Shown here piece by piece: positions 33,385-42,348 of a stretch of 64,000 bases of DNA (positions are counted from its first letter, which is position 1; the number at the start of each line of letters is the position of its first letter). Source of the DNA: Microbacterium karelineae (GTDB lineage Bacteria; Actinomycetota; Actinomycetes; Actinomycetales; Microbacteriaceae); the NCBI RefSeq assembly GCF_009745985.1, contig NZ_WFIX01000184.1, forward strand, positions 62,001 through 126,000, read 5' to 3'. The notes under the pieces were generated by a model. It was not told where the DNA came from, did no database searches, and worked only from the letters and a program-made list of their open reading frames with translations. Made by a program: the position numbers and the translations under genes.

Positions 33385-34515
33385 ATGGCTCGTCCGCAGA
33401 GGTCCCGCTCACCCCGCCGCGAGGCGCACGTCGGCGGCGTGCCGATCCGCAGCCTCCCCAAGGTGTCGCTGCATGACCACCTCGACGGCGGCGTGCGGGC
33501 GTCGACCGTATGGGAGCTCGCGCGCGAGGCCGACATCGAGCTCCCCGCCGCGGATGCGCGCGGCCTCGCCGAGTGGTTCGCGGAGCAGGCGGCGTCCGAC
33601 TCGCTCGTCGAGTACCTGAAGACCTTCGAGCTGACGATCGCGGTGATGCAGTCGGCCGACGCCCTCACCCGGATCGCGCGCGAGTTCGTCGAGGACCTGG
33701 CGAACGACGGCGTCGTCTACGGCGAGGTGCGCTGGGCGCCCGAGCAGCACACGGACGCCGGGCTCACGCTCGAAGAGGCCGTGCAGGCGGTGCAGGACGG
33801 TCTCGACCAGGGTGAGGACGGCGCGGACGAGGCCGGCCACTCCATCCGGGTGAATCAGATCCTCTCGGCCATGCGGCAGGGCGACCGGTCCGCCGAGGTC
33901 GCGCGGCTCGCCCTCGACTTCCGCGACGACGGCGTGGTCGGCTTCGATCTCGCGGGGCCGGAGGACGGCTTCCCGCCGTCGCGGCACCGAGAGGCGCTCG
34001 ACCTGCTGGCGCGAGAGTTCTTCCCCGTCACGCTGCACGCGGGCGAGGCGGCGGGCGTCGACTCGATCCGCAGCGCGCTGCTCGACGGGCGCGCGCTGCG
34101 CCTCGGGCACGGCGTGCGGATCGCGGAGGACCTCGAAGAGGCCTCGTCCGAGGGCGACGAGGTGCACGTGCGCTTCGGCGACCTCGCGCGCTGGGTGCGC
34201 GACCGCGAGGTCGCGCTCGAGCTGTCGCCGAGCTCGAACCTCGGGACCGGCGCGATCGCGGCGTGGGGCGATCAGATCGAGGACCACCCGTTCGACCTGC
34301 TGTACCAGCTGGGGTTCTGCGTGACGGTCAACACCGACAACCGCCTCATGAGCCGCACGACCCTGACGCGCGAGATCGCGATCCTCGTCGAGGCGTTCGA
34401 CTACGACCTCGACGACGTGCTGCAGTTCCAGCTCAACGCCGCCGCGGCGACGTTCCTCCCCGTCGAGCAGCGCGAGGAGCTGATCGACCTCATCACGGAG
34501 GGATTCGACCGCTAA
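33385..34515 (+). CDS. add: Adenosine deaminase
   Basis: Zinc-dependent conversion of adenosine and deoxyadenosine to (deoxy)inosine. The 376-residue protein has the metal motif LHDHLDGG, TLHAGEAAGV with catalytic Glu, RLGHGVRI, the ELSPSSN block and the second metal ligand in NTDNR. The ATG at 33385 follows AGGAGA by seven bases and is preferred. An alternative ATG at 33358 overlaps the deoA stop (ATGA) and would add nine residues. Last gene of the nucleoside salvage operon, convergent with the AsnC-type regulator. Confidence 0.94.
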   Translation: MARPQRSRSPRREAHVGGVPIRSLPKVSLHDHLDGGVRASTVWELAREADIELPAADARGLAEWFAEQAASDSLVEYLKTFELTIAVMQSADALTRIAREFVEDLANDGVVYGEVRWAPEQHTDAGLTLEEAVQAVQDGLDQGEDGADEAGHSIRVNQILSAMRQGDRSAEVARLALDFRDDGVVGFDLAGPEDGFPPSRHREALDLLAREFFPVTLHAGEAAGVDSIRSALLDGRALRLGHGVRIAEDLEEASSEGDEVHVRFGDLARWVRDREVALELSPSSNLGTGAIAAWGDQIEDHPFDLLYQLGFCVTVNTDNRLMSRTTLTREIAILVEAFDYDLDDVLQFQLNAAAATFLPVEQREELIDLITEGFDR

Positions 34516-34528
34516 GGGGTCGCGCGCC

Positions 34529-34996
34529 TCAGCGCGTGCCCCAGCTGTAGAGCTGCTTGCGCAGGTGCAGGTAGAGGAAGGTCTCGGTCGAGGCGACGCC
34601 GGGGATCCCTCGGATCTCGGAGTTCAGGATCTCGATGAGCTCGTCGTCGCCTTCGCAGAGCACCTCGGCGATGATGTCGAACGAGCCCGCCGTGAGGACG
34701 ACGTAGATCACGAACGGCAGCTCGCTGAGCGCGTCGGCGACGGCGCGCGCGTCGCCGGAGACGCGGATCCCGATCATCGCCTGCCGCGCGAATCCCATCT
34801 GCACGGGGTCGGTCACGGCGACGATCTGCATGACCCCCGACTCGGTCAGGCGCTGTACGCGCTGACGCACGGCGGCCTCGCTCAGGCCCACGCTCTTGCC
34901 GATCTCGGAGTACGATCGCCGTCCGTCCGTCTGCAGCAGCTCGATGATCGCCTTCGACGTGTCGTCGAGGCTCGGGGCGGTGCGCTTCGAGGTCAT
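34529..34996 (-). CDS. Lrp/AsnC-family transcriptional regulator
   Basis: A 155-residue regulator with an N-terminal helix-turn-helix (IIELLQTDGRRSYSEIGKSV and SEAAVRQRVQRL) and a C-terminal RAM ligand/oligomerisation domain (IGIRVSGDARAVADAL, FDIIAEVLCEG). The ATG at 34996 is the family start; the frame upstream has no match. It is divergent from the putrescine-oxidase-type gene and probably controls it, since members of this family often sense the amino acid or amine metabolised next door. Confidence 0.93.
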   Translation of the reverse strand: MTSKRTAPSLDDTSKAIIELLQTDGRRSYSEIGKSVGLSEAAVRQRVQRLTESGVMQIVAVTDPVQMGFARQAMIGIRVSGDARAVADALSELPFVIYVVLTAGSFDIIAEVLCEGDDELIEILNSEIRGIPGVASTETFLYLHLRKQLYSWGTR

Positions 34997-35080
34997 GAGG
35001 CGATTCTTCCATCCTTCGCCGGATCTGCCGACTTCGTCGACACTTGGAGCATATACCTTCGAAAACCGTAGTTCTAGACG

Positions 35081-35092
35081 AGTTGGACAACT
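35081..35092. promoter_or_regulatory. Candidate Lrp/AsnC site upstream of the amine oxidase gene
   Basis: AGTTGGACAACT has perfect five-base arms and lies eight bases upstream of the -35 hexamer at 35100, in the spacer shared with the AsnC-type regulator gene. A position just ahead of -35 fits an activator. Confidence 0.4.
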
Positions 35093-35099
35093 GATTTCG

Positions 35100-35128
35100 T
35101 TGCAATCGGGTCTCATGTCGCCTATGCT
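35100..35128 (+). promoter_or_regulatory. Housekeeping-type promoter of the flavin amine oxidase operon
   Basis: TTGCAA (35100-35105) and TATGCT (35123-35128) are separated by 17 bases, a good match to the vegetative consensus. Transcription would start near 35135, giving a leader of about 35 bases before the ATG at 35170. Confidence 0.55.
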
Positions 35129-35169
35129 CGCGGGAAGGTCCTGCCGGACCGCATGCGAAGGAGATGCAC

Positions 35170-36528
35170 ATGACCGAGATCACACGCGACGTCGTCATCG
35201 TCGGGGCCGGACCGACCGGCCTGCGCGCGGCGGCAGACCTCACGGCGCGCGGCGTCACCGTGGCCGTGCTCGAGGCGCGCGACCGCGTGGGCGGCCGCAC
35301 CTGGACGGACGACGTCGACGGCGCCATGCTCGAGATCGGCGGACAGTGGGTGTCGCCCGATCAGGAGGCGCTGCTCGAGACGCTCGACGAGCTCGGCCTC
35401 GAGACGTTCGCGCGCTACCGCGAGGGCGACAGCCTGTACATCTCGAAGGCGGGTGAGCTGACCCGCTTCACGGGCGACATCTTCCCCGTCGCGCCCGAGA
35501 CCGAGGCGGAGCTCGTGCGGCTCATCTCGACGCTCGACGCGCTCACGGCCGAGCTCGATCCCGAGCGGCCCTGGGCACACCCGCGCGCGGAGGAGCTCGA
35601 CCGGATCTCGTTCGAGGCCTGGCTCGCGGCCGAGACCGACGACCAGGAGGCGCGCGACAACATCGCCCTCTACATCGGGCCCGCGATGCTGACGAAGCCG
35701 GCGCACGCGTTCTCGACGCTGCAGGCGATGCTCATGGCCGCGAGCGCGGGCAGCTTCTCGAACCTCGTCGACGCGGACTTCATCCTCGACAAGCGCATCG
35801 TCCAGGGCATGCAGGCCGTCTCGCACGGCCTCGCGGAGCGCGTCGGCGATGATGTACACCTAGGTCAGCCCGTGCGGCGGATCGAGCACGGCGCGGACGG
35901 CGTCGTCGTCACAAGCGACGGGATGACCGTGCGGGCGAAGCGCGTCGTGCTCGCACACGCGCCCGTGCTCTACAATCGCATCACCTTCGATCCGCCGCTG
36001 CCGCGGCGCCAGCACCAGATGCACCAGCACCTCTCGATGGGCTTCGTCATCAAGGTGCACGCCGTCTACGATCGCCCGTTCTGGCGCGAGGACGGGCTGT
36101 CCGGCACCGTGTTCAGCCCGTACCAGATCTGCCACGAGGCGTACGACAACACGAACCACGGCGACGACCGCGGAACGCTCGTCGGCTTCGTCTCCGACCA
36201 CCACGCGGACGGCGTGTTCGAGCTGTCGGCCGAGGAGCGCAGGGAGCGGATCCTCGACTCGCTCGCCGCGTACTACGGCCCTCAGGCGAAGGACCCCATC
36301 GTCTACTACGAGAGCGACTGGGGCGCCGAGGAGTGGACCCGCGGCGCGTACGCCGCGAGCTTCGACCTCGGCGGCCTGCACCGCTACGGGGCCGATGTGC
36401 GCACGCCCGTCGGCCCGATCCACTTCGCCTGCAGCGACATCGCGGGCGCCGGATTCCAGCACGTCGACGGCGCCATCCGCATGGGGCGCCTGACCGCGAA
36501 CACCCTGATCGCCGAGCTCGGCGCCTGA
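35170..36528 (+). CDS. FAD-dependent amine oxidase, putrescine-oxidase type
   Basis: Oxidises a polyamine or other primary amine to the aldehyde with release of ammonia and H2O2. The 452-residue flavoprotein has GAGPTG (12-17), the LEARDRVGGRTW block, and the GG doublet motif. The C-terminal FAD block is DIAGAGFQHVDGAIRMG. Length and style match putrescine oxidases of Kocuria and Rhodococcus. The ATG at 35170 lies six bases after GAAGGAG; the ATG at 35164 has no spacing and is rejected. It is followed by an amine/amino acid permease and an aldehyde dehydrogenase, consistent with putrescine to GABA to succinate. Confidence 0.88.
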   Translation: MTEITRDVVIVGAGPTGLRAAADLTARGVTVAVLEARDRVGGRTWTDDVDGAMLEIGGQWVSPDQEALLETLDELGLETFARYREGDSLYISKAGELTRFTGDIFPVAPETEAELVRLISTLDALTAELDPERPWAHPRAEELDRISFEAWLAAETDDQEARDNIALYIGPAMLTKPAHAFSTLQAMLMAASAGSFSNLVDADFILDKRIVQGMQAVSHGLAERVGDDVHLGQPVRRIEHGADGVVVTSDGMTVRAKRVVLAHAPVLYNRITFDPPLPRRQHQMHQHLSMGFVIKVHAVYDRPFWREDGLSGTVFSPYQICHEAYDNTNHGDDRGTLVGFVSDHHADGVFELSAEERRERILDSLAAYYGPQAKDPIVYYESDWGAEEWTRGAYAASFDLGGLHRYGADVRTPVGPIHFACSDIAGAGFQHVDGAIRMGRLTANTLIAELGA

Positions 36529-36570
36529 CGCCGGCCGACGCCGCCCCGCCCTCACCGTCAAGGAAGACAC

Positions 36571-38139
36571 ATGAGCGACAAGACAGCAGACAGCCCCACG
36601 GCCGTGGCCGATCCCGGAAAGCCAGGCCTCATCACGGAGATCATCTCCCGCAAGGGGCTCGCCGTCGGCGCAGTGGGGCTCTTCGGCGCCACGGTCATCG
36701 GCGTCTCGACAGTGGCCCCCGCCTACACGTTCACGATCTCGCTGGGGCCCGCGGCCGCCGAGGTCGGCACGCACGCGCCGGCCGTGATCCTGCTGGGGTT
36801 CATCCCCATGCTCCTCGTCGCCTTCGGGTACCGAGAGCTCAACAAGGCGATGCCGGACTCCGGCACGACCTTCACCTGGGCGACGCGCGCCTTCGGCCCG
36901 TGGGTCGGGTGGATGGCCTCGTGGGGGCTCGTCATCGCGACGGTGCTCGTCCTGTCGAACCTCGCGGCGGTCGCGGTCGACTTCTTCTTCCTCCTGATCT
37001 CGCAGCTGGCGGGGGATCCCGCGATCGCCGACCTCACGTTCAATCCGTTCATCAACGTCGCGGTGTGCCTCCTGTTCATGACGGGAGCGGCGTACCTGTC
37101 CTTCCGCGACATGAAGGAGTCGAAGGTCTTCCAGACCGTGCTCGTCGCGTTCCAGCTCGCGATCCTGCTCGGCTTCGCGACGATCGCGATCATCAAGTCG
37201 GTCTCGGGCGGCGTCGCGACCGCGATCCCCTTCGAGCTGTCGTGGTTCGATCCGTTCACGGCCGGCGGGCTCTCCGCGGTGGTCGCGGGGCTGTCGGTGT
37301 CGATCTTCATCTTCTGGGGCTGGGACGTCGTCCTCACGATGAACGAGGAGACCACCAACCCGACCCGCACCCCGGGCCGCGCCGCGACGCTGACGGTGTC
37401 GATCGTCGGCGTGCTGTACCTGTTCCTCGCGGTCGCGCTCATGATGTACGCGGGCGTCGGCGAGGGCGAGGGCGGCCTCCTGAACGGGGCGATCGTCCAG
37501 AACGTGTTCTTCGGGCTCGCCGACTCGATCCTCGGCCCGTTCGCCTTCCTCATCTCGCTCGCCGTCCTGCTCAGCTCGGTCTCGTCGCTGCAGTCGACGA
37601 TCATCGGCCCCGCCCGGACGATGCTGGCGATGGGGCACTTCAAGGCGCTCCCCGCGCGGTTCGACACGGTCAACCCGACGCACAAGACCCCCGCGTTCGC
37701 GATCGTGGTCTCTGTGGCCATCGCCGGCGGCTTCTACGCGGTCATGCGATTCATCAGCGAGAACGTGCTGTGGGACACGATCCTCACGCTCGGCATGATG
37801 GTCTGCTTCTACTACGGCCTGACGGCCTTCGCCTGCGTGTGGTACTTCCGCCGCCAGTGGTTCGACTCCGTGGGCGCGTTCCTCAGCAGGTTCCTCGCGC
37901 CGCTCGTCGGCGGGATCATCCTCCTCGCGATGTTCATCATGACGATCCGCGATGCGCTCGACCCCTCGTACGGTTCGGGTGAGAACATCGGAGGGGTCGG
38001 AATCGTCGGGCTCCTCGGCGTGCTGATCATCGGCATCGGCGTCGCGATCATGATCGTGATGGCGATCCGGCAGCCCGACTTCTTCCGCGGCAAGGTGCTT
38101 GCCGTGCACGCAGCAGAGAGCGAGAAGGTGAACCGATGA
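36571..38139 (+). CDS. APC-superfamily permease, putative polyamine/amino acid importer
   Basis: Secondary transporter of 522 residues with about twelve membrane segments. APC blocks include FGATVIGVSTVAPAYTFTISL in helix one, FGYRELNKAMPDSGTTFTWATR in helices two and three (in part) and IFIFWGWDVVLTMNEETTNP mid-chain. It overlaps the aldehyde dehydrogenase by four bases (ATGA). Between an amine oxidase and an aldehyde dehydrogenase, it most likely imports the amine substrate. The exact cargo is inferred. Confidence 0.9.
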   Translation: MSDKTADSPTAVADPGKPGLITEIISRKGLAVGAVGLFGATVIGVSTVAPAYTFTISLGPAAAEVGTHAPAVILLGFIPMLLVAFGYRELNKAMPDSGTTFTWATRAFGPWVGWMASWGLVIATVLVLSNLAAVAVDFFFLLISQLAGDPAIADLTFNPFINVAVCLLFMTGAAYLSFRDMKESKVFQTVLVAFQLAILLGFATIAIIKSVSGGVATAIPFELSWFDPFTAGGLSAVVAGLSVSIFIFWGWDVVLTMNEETTNPTRTPGRAATLTVSIVGVLYLFLAVALMMYAGVGEGEGGLLNGAIVQNVFFGLADSILGPFAFLISLAVLLSSVSSLQSTIIGPARTMLAMGHFKALPARFDTVNPTHKTPAFAIVVSVAIAGGFYAVMRFISENVLWDTILTLGMMVCFYYGLTAFACVWYFRRQWFDSVGAFLSRFLAPLVGGIILLAMFIMTIRDALDPSYGSGENIGGVGIVGLLGVLIIGIGVAIMIVMAIRQPDFFRGKVLAVHAAESEKVNR

Positions 38140-39497
38140 GCGAGTACGCAGTCGTCGACCCCGCGACGGGGCAGACCGTGTCTACCTACGAGACGGCGAC
38201 CGATCCCGAGATCCAGGAGGCGATCGCGTCGGCACAGGACGGGTACGCCGCGTGGCGGCTGACGTCCGTCGCCGACCGCGCGCGCGTCGTGCGCCGCATC
38301 GCCGAGCTGCACCGCGAGCGCCGCGACGAGCTCGCGGCGGTGATCGTCCGCGAGATGGGCAAGCCCCTCGCCGCGGCGGAAGGCGAGGTCGACTTCGCGG
38401 CCGACATCGTCGAGTTCTATGCCGACAACGCGGAGCGGATCACGGCGGATCAGCCGATCGACATCCTCGGCTCGGGCACGGGTGTCGTGCGCCGCGCCCC
38501 GCTCGGTGTGCTGCTCGGCATCATGCCGTGGAACTTCCCCGCCTATCAGGTGGCCCGCTTCGCGGCGCCGAACCTCATCAACGGGAACACGATCATCCTC
38601 AAGCACGCGCCGCAGTGCCCCGAATCGGCCGCGATCCTCGAGGAGATCTACTCGGACGCCGGGCTGCCGGCCGGCGGGTATGTCAACGTCTATGCGACGA
38701 ACGAGCAGGCGGCGACGATCATCGCGGATCCGCGCGTGCAGGGTGTGTCGGTGACGGGGTCCGAGCGGGCCGGATCGGCCGTCGCGTCGCTCGCCGGGCA
38801 GCACCTCAAGAAGGTGGCGCTGGAGCTCGGCGGATCCGACCCCTTCCTCGTGCTGTCGACCGACGACCTGGACCAGGTGGTGCAGAGCGCCGTCGACGCG
38901 CGCCTGGACAACAACGGCCAGGCCTGCAACGGCGCCAAGCGCTTCCTCGTGATCGACGAGCTGCATGATGCGTTCGTCGAGAAGTTCGCGGCGGCGATGG
39001 GCGCGGCGAAGCTCGGCGACCCCATGGCCGAGGACACGGTGCTCGGCCCGCTGTCGTCGCTTGCGGCGGCGGAGCGCCTCGAGGAGCAGGTCGACCGCGC
39101 CGTGGCGCAGGGGGCGACCGTCGTCGTCGGCGGCCCGCGCGAGGGGGCGTTCTTCCCCGCGACGGTGCTGACGGGCGTCACGCCCGAGATGGACGTCTAT
39201 CGCGAGGAGCTGTTCGGCCCCGTCGGCGTCGTCTACCGCGTCGGCGACGAGGACGAGGCCGTCCGCATCGCGAACGACACGCCCTTCGGGCTCGGCTCAT
39301 ATGTCTTCACGACCGACCCGGAGCAGGCCCAGCGCGTCGCGGACCAGATCGACGCGGGCATGGTCTACGTCAACTGCGTGCTGGCCGACAGCGCGGAGCT
39401 GCCGTTCGGCGGCGTCAAGCGCAGCGGCACCTCGCGCGAGCTCGGCCTGCTCGCGGCGGACGAGTTCGTCAACAAGAAGCTCGTCCGCGTGGCGTGA
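38136..39497 (+). CDS. NAD(P)-dependent aldehyde dehydrogenase (succinate-semialdehyde type)
   Basis: Oxidises the aldehyde made by the upstream oxidase, probably 4-aminobutanal or succinate semialdehyde. The 453-residue protein has the catalytic Cys264 (NNGQACNGAKRF) and general-base Glu230 (VALELGGSDP), with IMPWNFP and VSVTGSERAG for cofactor binding. It is short like the Sad/YneI group of succinate-semialdehyde dehydrogenases. It lies 4 bases into the permease gene. It could also use the succinate semialdehyde that HpaI releases in the adjacent convergent operon, though that is not shown. Confidence 0.9.
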   Translation: MSEYAVVDPATGQTVSTYETATDPEIQEAIASAQDGYAAWRLTSVADRARVVRRIAELHRERRDELAAVIVREMGKPLAAAEGEVDFAADIVEFYADNAERITADQPIDILGSGTGVVRRAPLGVLLGIMPWNFPAYQVARFAAPNLINGNTIILKHAPQCPESAAILEEIYSDAGLPAGGYVNVYATNEQAATIIADPRVQGVSVTGSERAGSAVASLAGQHLKKVALELGGSDPFLVLSTDDLDQVVQSAVDARLDNNGQACNGAKRFLVIDELHDAFVEKFAAAMGAAKLGDPMAEDTVLGPLSSLAAAERLEEQVDRAVAQGATVVVGGPREGAFFPATVLTGVTPEMDVYREELFGPVGVVYRVGDEDEAVRIANDTPFGLGSYVFTTDPEQAQRVADQIDAGMVYVNCVLADSAELPFGGVKRSGTSRELGLLAADEFVNKKLVRVA

Positions 39498-39528
39498 CGC
39501 GCCGCGACCCGCGCGAACGTACAAGAGA

Positions 39529-39566
39529 TCCGCGAGATCACACGAAGTGGTGTGTGATCTCGCGGA
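39529..39566. terminator. Bidirectional hairpin between aldehyde dehydrogenase and hpaI
   Basis: A perfect 15-base stem (39529-39543 with 39552-39566) and an eight-base loop lie in the convergent gap. It can end both transcripts. Confidence 0.7.
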
Positions 39567-39584
39567 ATCTGTGTGCGCTCGCGG

Positions 39585-40364
39585 TCAGGGCGCGTCGATG
39601 AACGCCTTCGCGAGTGCCTCCGCGCCGCGGGCCGCGAGCGTCACATCGGCGCCGACGAGCAGGAAGCTCGCGCCCTCGCCCGCGTAGCGGCGCGCCTGGT
39701 CAGGGTCGAAGGCGTTGACGCCGACGGGGGTGCCCACGGCGCGGACGCCCGCGAACGCCCGGGCGACGGCCGCCGTCACGTCCGGGTGCGTCTGCTGCCC
39801 GATGAGCCCCATCGACGCGGCGAGGTCGCTCGGGCCGACGAACACGCCGTCGACGCCGTCGACCTCCGCGATCGCGCGGGTGTTGTCGACACCGGCGAGC
39901 GTCTCGACCTGCACGATCACCGAGACGTGCTCTGACGCGTTCTGCAGGTAACCCTCGATGCGGTTCCATCGTCCCGATCGGGCGAGGGCGCTGCCGACGC
40001 CGCGGTGTCCGCGGGGCGGGTACGACGCATGCGCGACCGCGGCCTCCGCCTCGGCCGCCGTGGAGACCATCGGCACCATGATCGTTCGAGCGCCGAGGTC
40101 GAGCACCTGCTTGATCCACACGGCGTCGTTCGCGGGCACCCGCACGACGGTCGCGACGTCATAGGCGGCGGCGACCTGGAGCTGCACCTGCACGCTCTCG
40201 AGCGAGCTCGGCCCGTGCTCCATGTCGATCATCAGCCAGTCGAGCCCGGAGCCCGCCATGATCTCCGCCATGACGGGCGAGCCCGAGCAGACCCAGCCGC
40301 CGAAGAGCGCGCGGTCGGCGTCGGTCAGGAGGCGGCGCAGGGTCGGGGTCAGTCGAAGCGGCAT
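39585..40364 (-). CDS. hpaI: 4-hydroxy-2-oxoheptane-1,7-dioate aldolase
   Basis: Last step of homoprotocatechuate degradation: splits 4-hydroxy-2-oxoheptanedioate into pyruvate and succinate semialdehyde. The 259-residue class II aldolase has His50 (MEHGPSS), Arg75, Glu154 (IVQVETLAGV) and Asp180 (GPSDLAAS). Each is offset by five from the known E. coli residues, so the active site is complete. The ATG at 40364 was chosen at the family start; the longer frame runs over hpaH. It overlaps the end of hpaH by 16 bases and ends the operon. Confidence 0.95.
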   Translation of the reverse strand: MPLRLTPTLRRLLTDADRALFGGWVCSGSPVMAEIMAGSGLDWLMIDMEHGPSSLESVQVQLQVAAAYDVATVVRVPANDAVWIKQVLDLGARTIMVPMVSTAAEAEAAVAHASYPPRGHRGVGSALARSGRWNRIEGYLQNASEHVSVIVQVETLAGVDNTRAIAEVDGVDGVFVGPSDLAASMGLIGQQTHPDVTAAVARAFAGVRAVGTPVGVNAFDPDQARRYAGEGASFLLVGADVTLAARGAEALAKAFIDAP

Positions 40365-41134
40365 GTGATGGTTCCCATCGGCCCGTAGTCGGCGAACACC
40401 GTGTCGCCCCGCTCGACCCACATGGGCCGGGTGTAGCTGCCCGCGAGGATGATCTCGCCGGCCTCGAGACGAGCCCCGTGCTCGTGGAACTTGTCGGCCA
40501 GCCACGCGACTCCCGTCGCGGGGTGGCCCAGGACGCCGGCGGCGACGCCGGTCTCCTCGATCGTCTCGTTCCGATACAGCAGGGTCGAGACCCAGCGGAG
40601 ATCGAGCTGATCGGGGCGCGTGGGAACGCCGCCGGTCACCATCGCGCCATAGGCCGCGTTGTCGCTGATGGTGTCGACGATCGTACGTCCCTCCAGCTCG
40701 ATGTGCGAGTTGAGGATCTCGAGCGCGGGGGTGACATACTCGGTGGCGCGCAGCACGTCGATCAGCGTGCAGCCCGGCCCCTCGAGGGGTTCCTTCAGCA
40801 GGAACGCGAGTTCGACCTCGATGCGCACATTGCTGAACCTCTCGAACGGGAGAACCGCGCCGGTCGACCAGACGGTGTCGTCGAACATGACGCCGTAGTC
40901 GGGCTCGGTGATGCCGGTCGCCTGCTGCATCGCCTTCGAGGTCAGGCCGATCTTGCGCCCGACGAGGCGGCGGCCCGCGGCGAGCTGCGCATCGCGCCAC
41001 ACGCCCTGGATCGCGTACGCGTCCTCGACGGTCGCCTCGGGATGACGGGCGGTGATGCGGGGTATGACGCCGTGCGTGCGCTCGGCCTCGGCGAGCTCCG
41101 CGGCGAGGGTCTGGACGTTCTCGGGAGTGAGCAT
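40349..41134 (-). CDS. hpaH: 2-oxo-hept-4-ene-1,7-dioate hydratase
   Basis: Hydrates the 2-oxo-heptenedioate made upstream, giving the HpaI substrate. The 261-residue protein belongs to the MhpD/HpaH part of the FAH superfamily, with [42 protein letters not shown] and the metal-binding region [15 protein letters not shown]. Length matches E. coli HpaH. The ATG at 41134 lies six bases after the hpaD stop. It overlaps hpaI by 16 bases, so the two are coupled. Confidence 0.94.
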   Translation of the reverse strand: MLTPENVQTLAAELAEAERTHGVIPRITARHPEATVEDAYAIQGVWRDAQLAAGRRLVGRKIGLTSKAMQQATGITEPDYGVMFDDTVWSTGAVLPFERFSNVRIEVELAFLLKEPLEGPGCTLIDVLRATEYVTPALEILNSHIELEGRTIVDTISDNAAYGAMVTGGVPTRPDQLDLRWVSTLLYRNETIEETGVAAGVLGHPATGVAWLADKFHEHGARLEAGEIILAGSYTRPMWVERGDTVFADYGPMGTITCRFD

Positions 41135-41139
41135 GGCAG

Positions 41140-42318
41140 TCAGAGCTGGTGTCCGAGCTTGTACTCGCCCTGCTTCCACTCGGGCATCTCCCGCTCGTCC
41201 TCCTCGCGCGTGTACGAGAACCCATCGGCCCCGATCGTGACGGCCATCTCGCTGTCGTCCGTGCGGGCGACGACAGGCTGCGGGTTTCCGTCGAGATCGA
41301 GAACGAGCGACGCGTCGGTGTACCAGCTCGGCACAACGGGGTTCCCCCAGAAGTCGCGGCGCTGATTGTCGTGCACGTCCCACGTGATGACGGGGTTGTC
41401 GGGGTCGCCCGTGTAGTAGTCCTGCGTGTAGACCTCGACACGGTGGCCGTCGGGATCGCGCAGGTACAGGTAGAAGGCGTTAGAGACGCCGTGACGCCCC
41501 GGTCCGCGCTCGATGGCGTCGCTGCGACGCAGCGCGCCGAGCTTGTCGCAGATCGCGAGGATGTTGTGCTTCTCATGGGTCGCGAAGGCCACGTGGTGCA
41601 TGCGGGGGCCGTCGCCGCCGGTCGCGGCCGTATCGTGCACGGTGGGCTTGCGGCGCATCCACGCGGCGTACACCGTGCCCGCCTCGTCCTGGATGTCCTC
41701 CGTGACGCGGAAGCCGAGGTCCTGGTAGTGGCGGACGGCCCGCGGCACGTCGGGGGTGACCTGGTTGAAGTGGTCGAGGCGCACGAGCTCACCGGGGCTC
41801 TGCCGGTCGTAGCGCCAGCTCAGCCGTTCGACGTGGCTCGTCGTGTAGAAGAACTCGTACGGGAAGCCGAGCGGATCCTCGACGCGCACCGAGTCGCCGA
41901 TGCCCTTCGTGAAGCCGTCCTCGCGGCGCTCGACGCGGCAGCCGAGCTCCGTGTAGAACGCGACGGCCCTGTCGAGGTCCTCCGGCGTCCGCACCCGGTA
42001 GGAGAATGCCGCGACGGCGGCGACGGGGCCGGTGCGCAGCACCAGGTTGTGATGGATGAACTCCTCCGTTGAGCGGAGGTAGATGGCGTCGTCGTCCTCC
42101 TCCGTGACGTGGAGGCCGAGGATGTCGACGTAGAACTCGCGGGATGCCGCGAGATCGGTGACGACGAGATCCATGTATGCGCAGCGGAGGATATCGGGCG
42201 CGGGCGACGCGGGGGTCGCCACGGCATCGCGTGCCTCGATGGGGGCCTCCTGGGACACGAAGAAGCCCGAGGAGGTCTTCGTGCCGCGGCGGTCGGTCTG
42301 CGGGGTATCGGCGGTCAT
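41140..42318 (-). CDS. hpaD: 3,4-dihydroxyphenylacetate 2,3-dioxygenase
   Basis: Extradiol ring cleavage of homoprotocatechuate. The 392-residue protein has two vicinal-oxygen-chelate modules. The metal triad is His183 (RLDHFNQV), His242 (MHHVAFAT) and Glu295 (GHRVEVY), with the same mutual spacing (59 and 53) as in the Brevibacterium and Arthrobacter enzymes (His155, His214, Glu267). It is about 30 residues longer at the N-terminus than these. Whether it uses iron or manganese cannot be read. It lies 31 bases after hpaE and six before hpaH. Confidence 0.95.
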   Translation of the reverse strand: MTADTPQTDRRGTKTSSGFFVSQEAPIEARDAVATPASPAPDILRCAYMDLVVTDLAASREFYVDILGLHVTEEDDDAIYLRSTEEFIHHNLVLRTGPVAAVAAFSYRVRTPEDLDRAVAFYTELGCRVERREDGFTKGIGDSVRVEDPLGFPYEFFYTTSHVERLSWRYDRQSPGELVRLDHFNQVTPDVPRAVRHYQDLGFRVTEDIQDEAGTVYAAWMRRKPTVHDTAATGGDGPRMHHVAFATHEKHNILAICDKLGALRRSDAIERGPGRHGVSNAFYLYLRDPDGHRVEVYTQDYYTGDPDNPVITWDVHDNQRRDFWGNPVVPSWYTDASLVLDLDGNPQPVVARTDDSEMAVTIGADGFSYTREEDEREMPEWKQGEYKLGHQL

Positions 42319-42348
42319 GATCAGCGTCCTTGCTCTCGTCGGGTGGTC

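Noticed and set aside
35860-38109. 749-codon minus-strand frame opposite the flavin amine oxidase and permease
   Set aside because: Highly charged Asp/Arg/Glu-rich shadow of two real genes.
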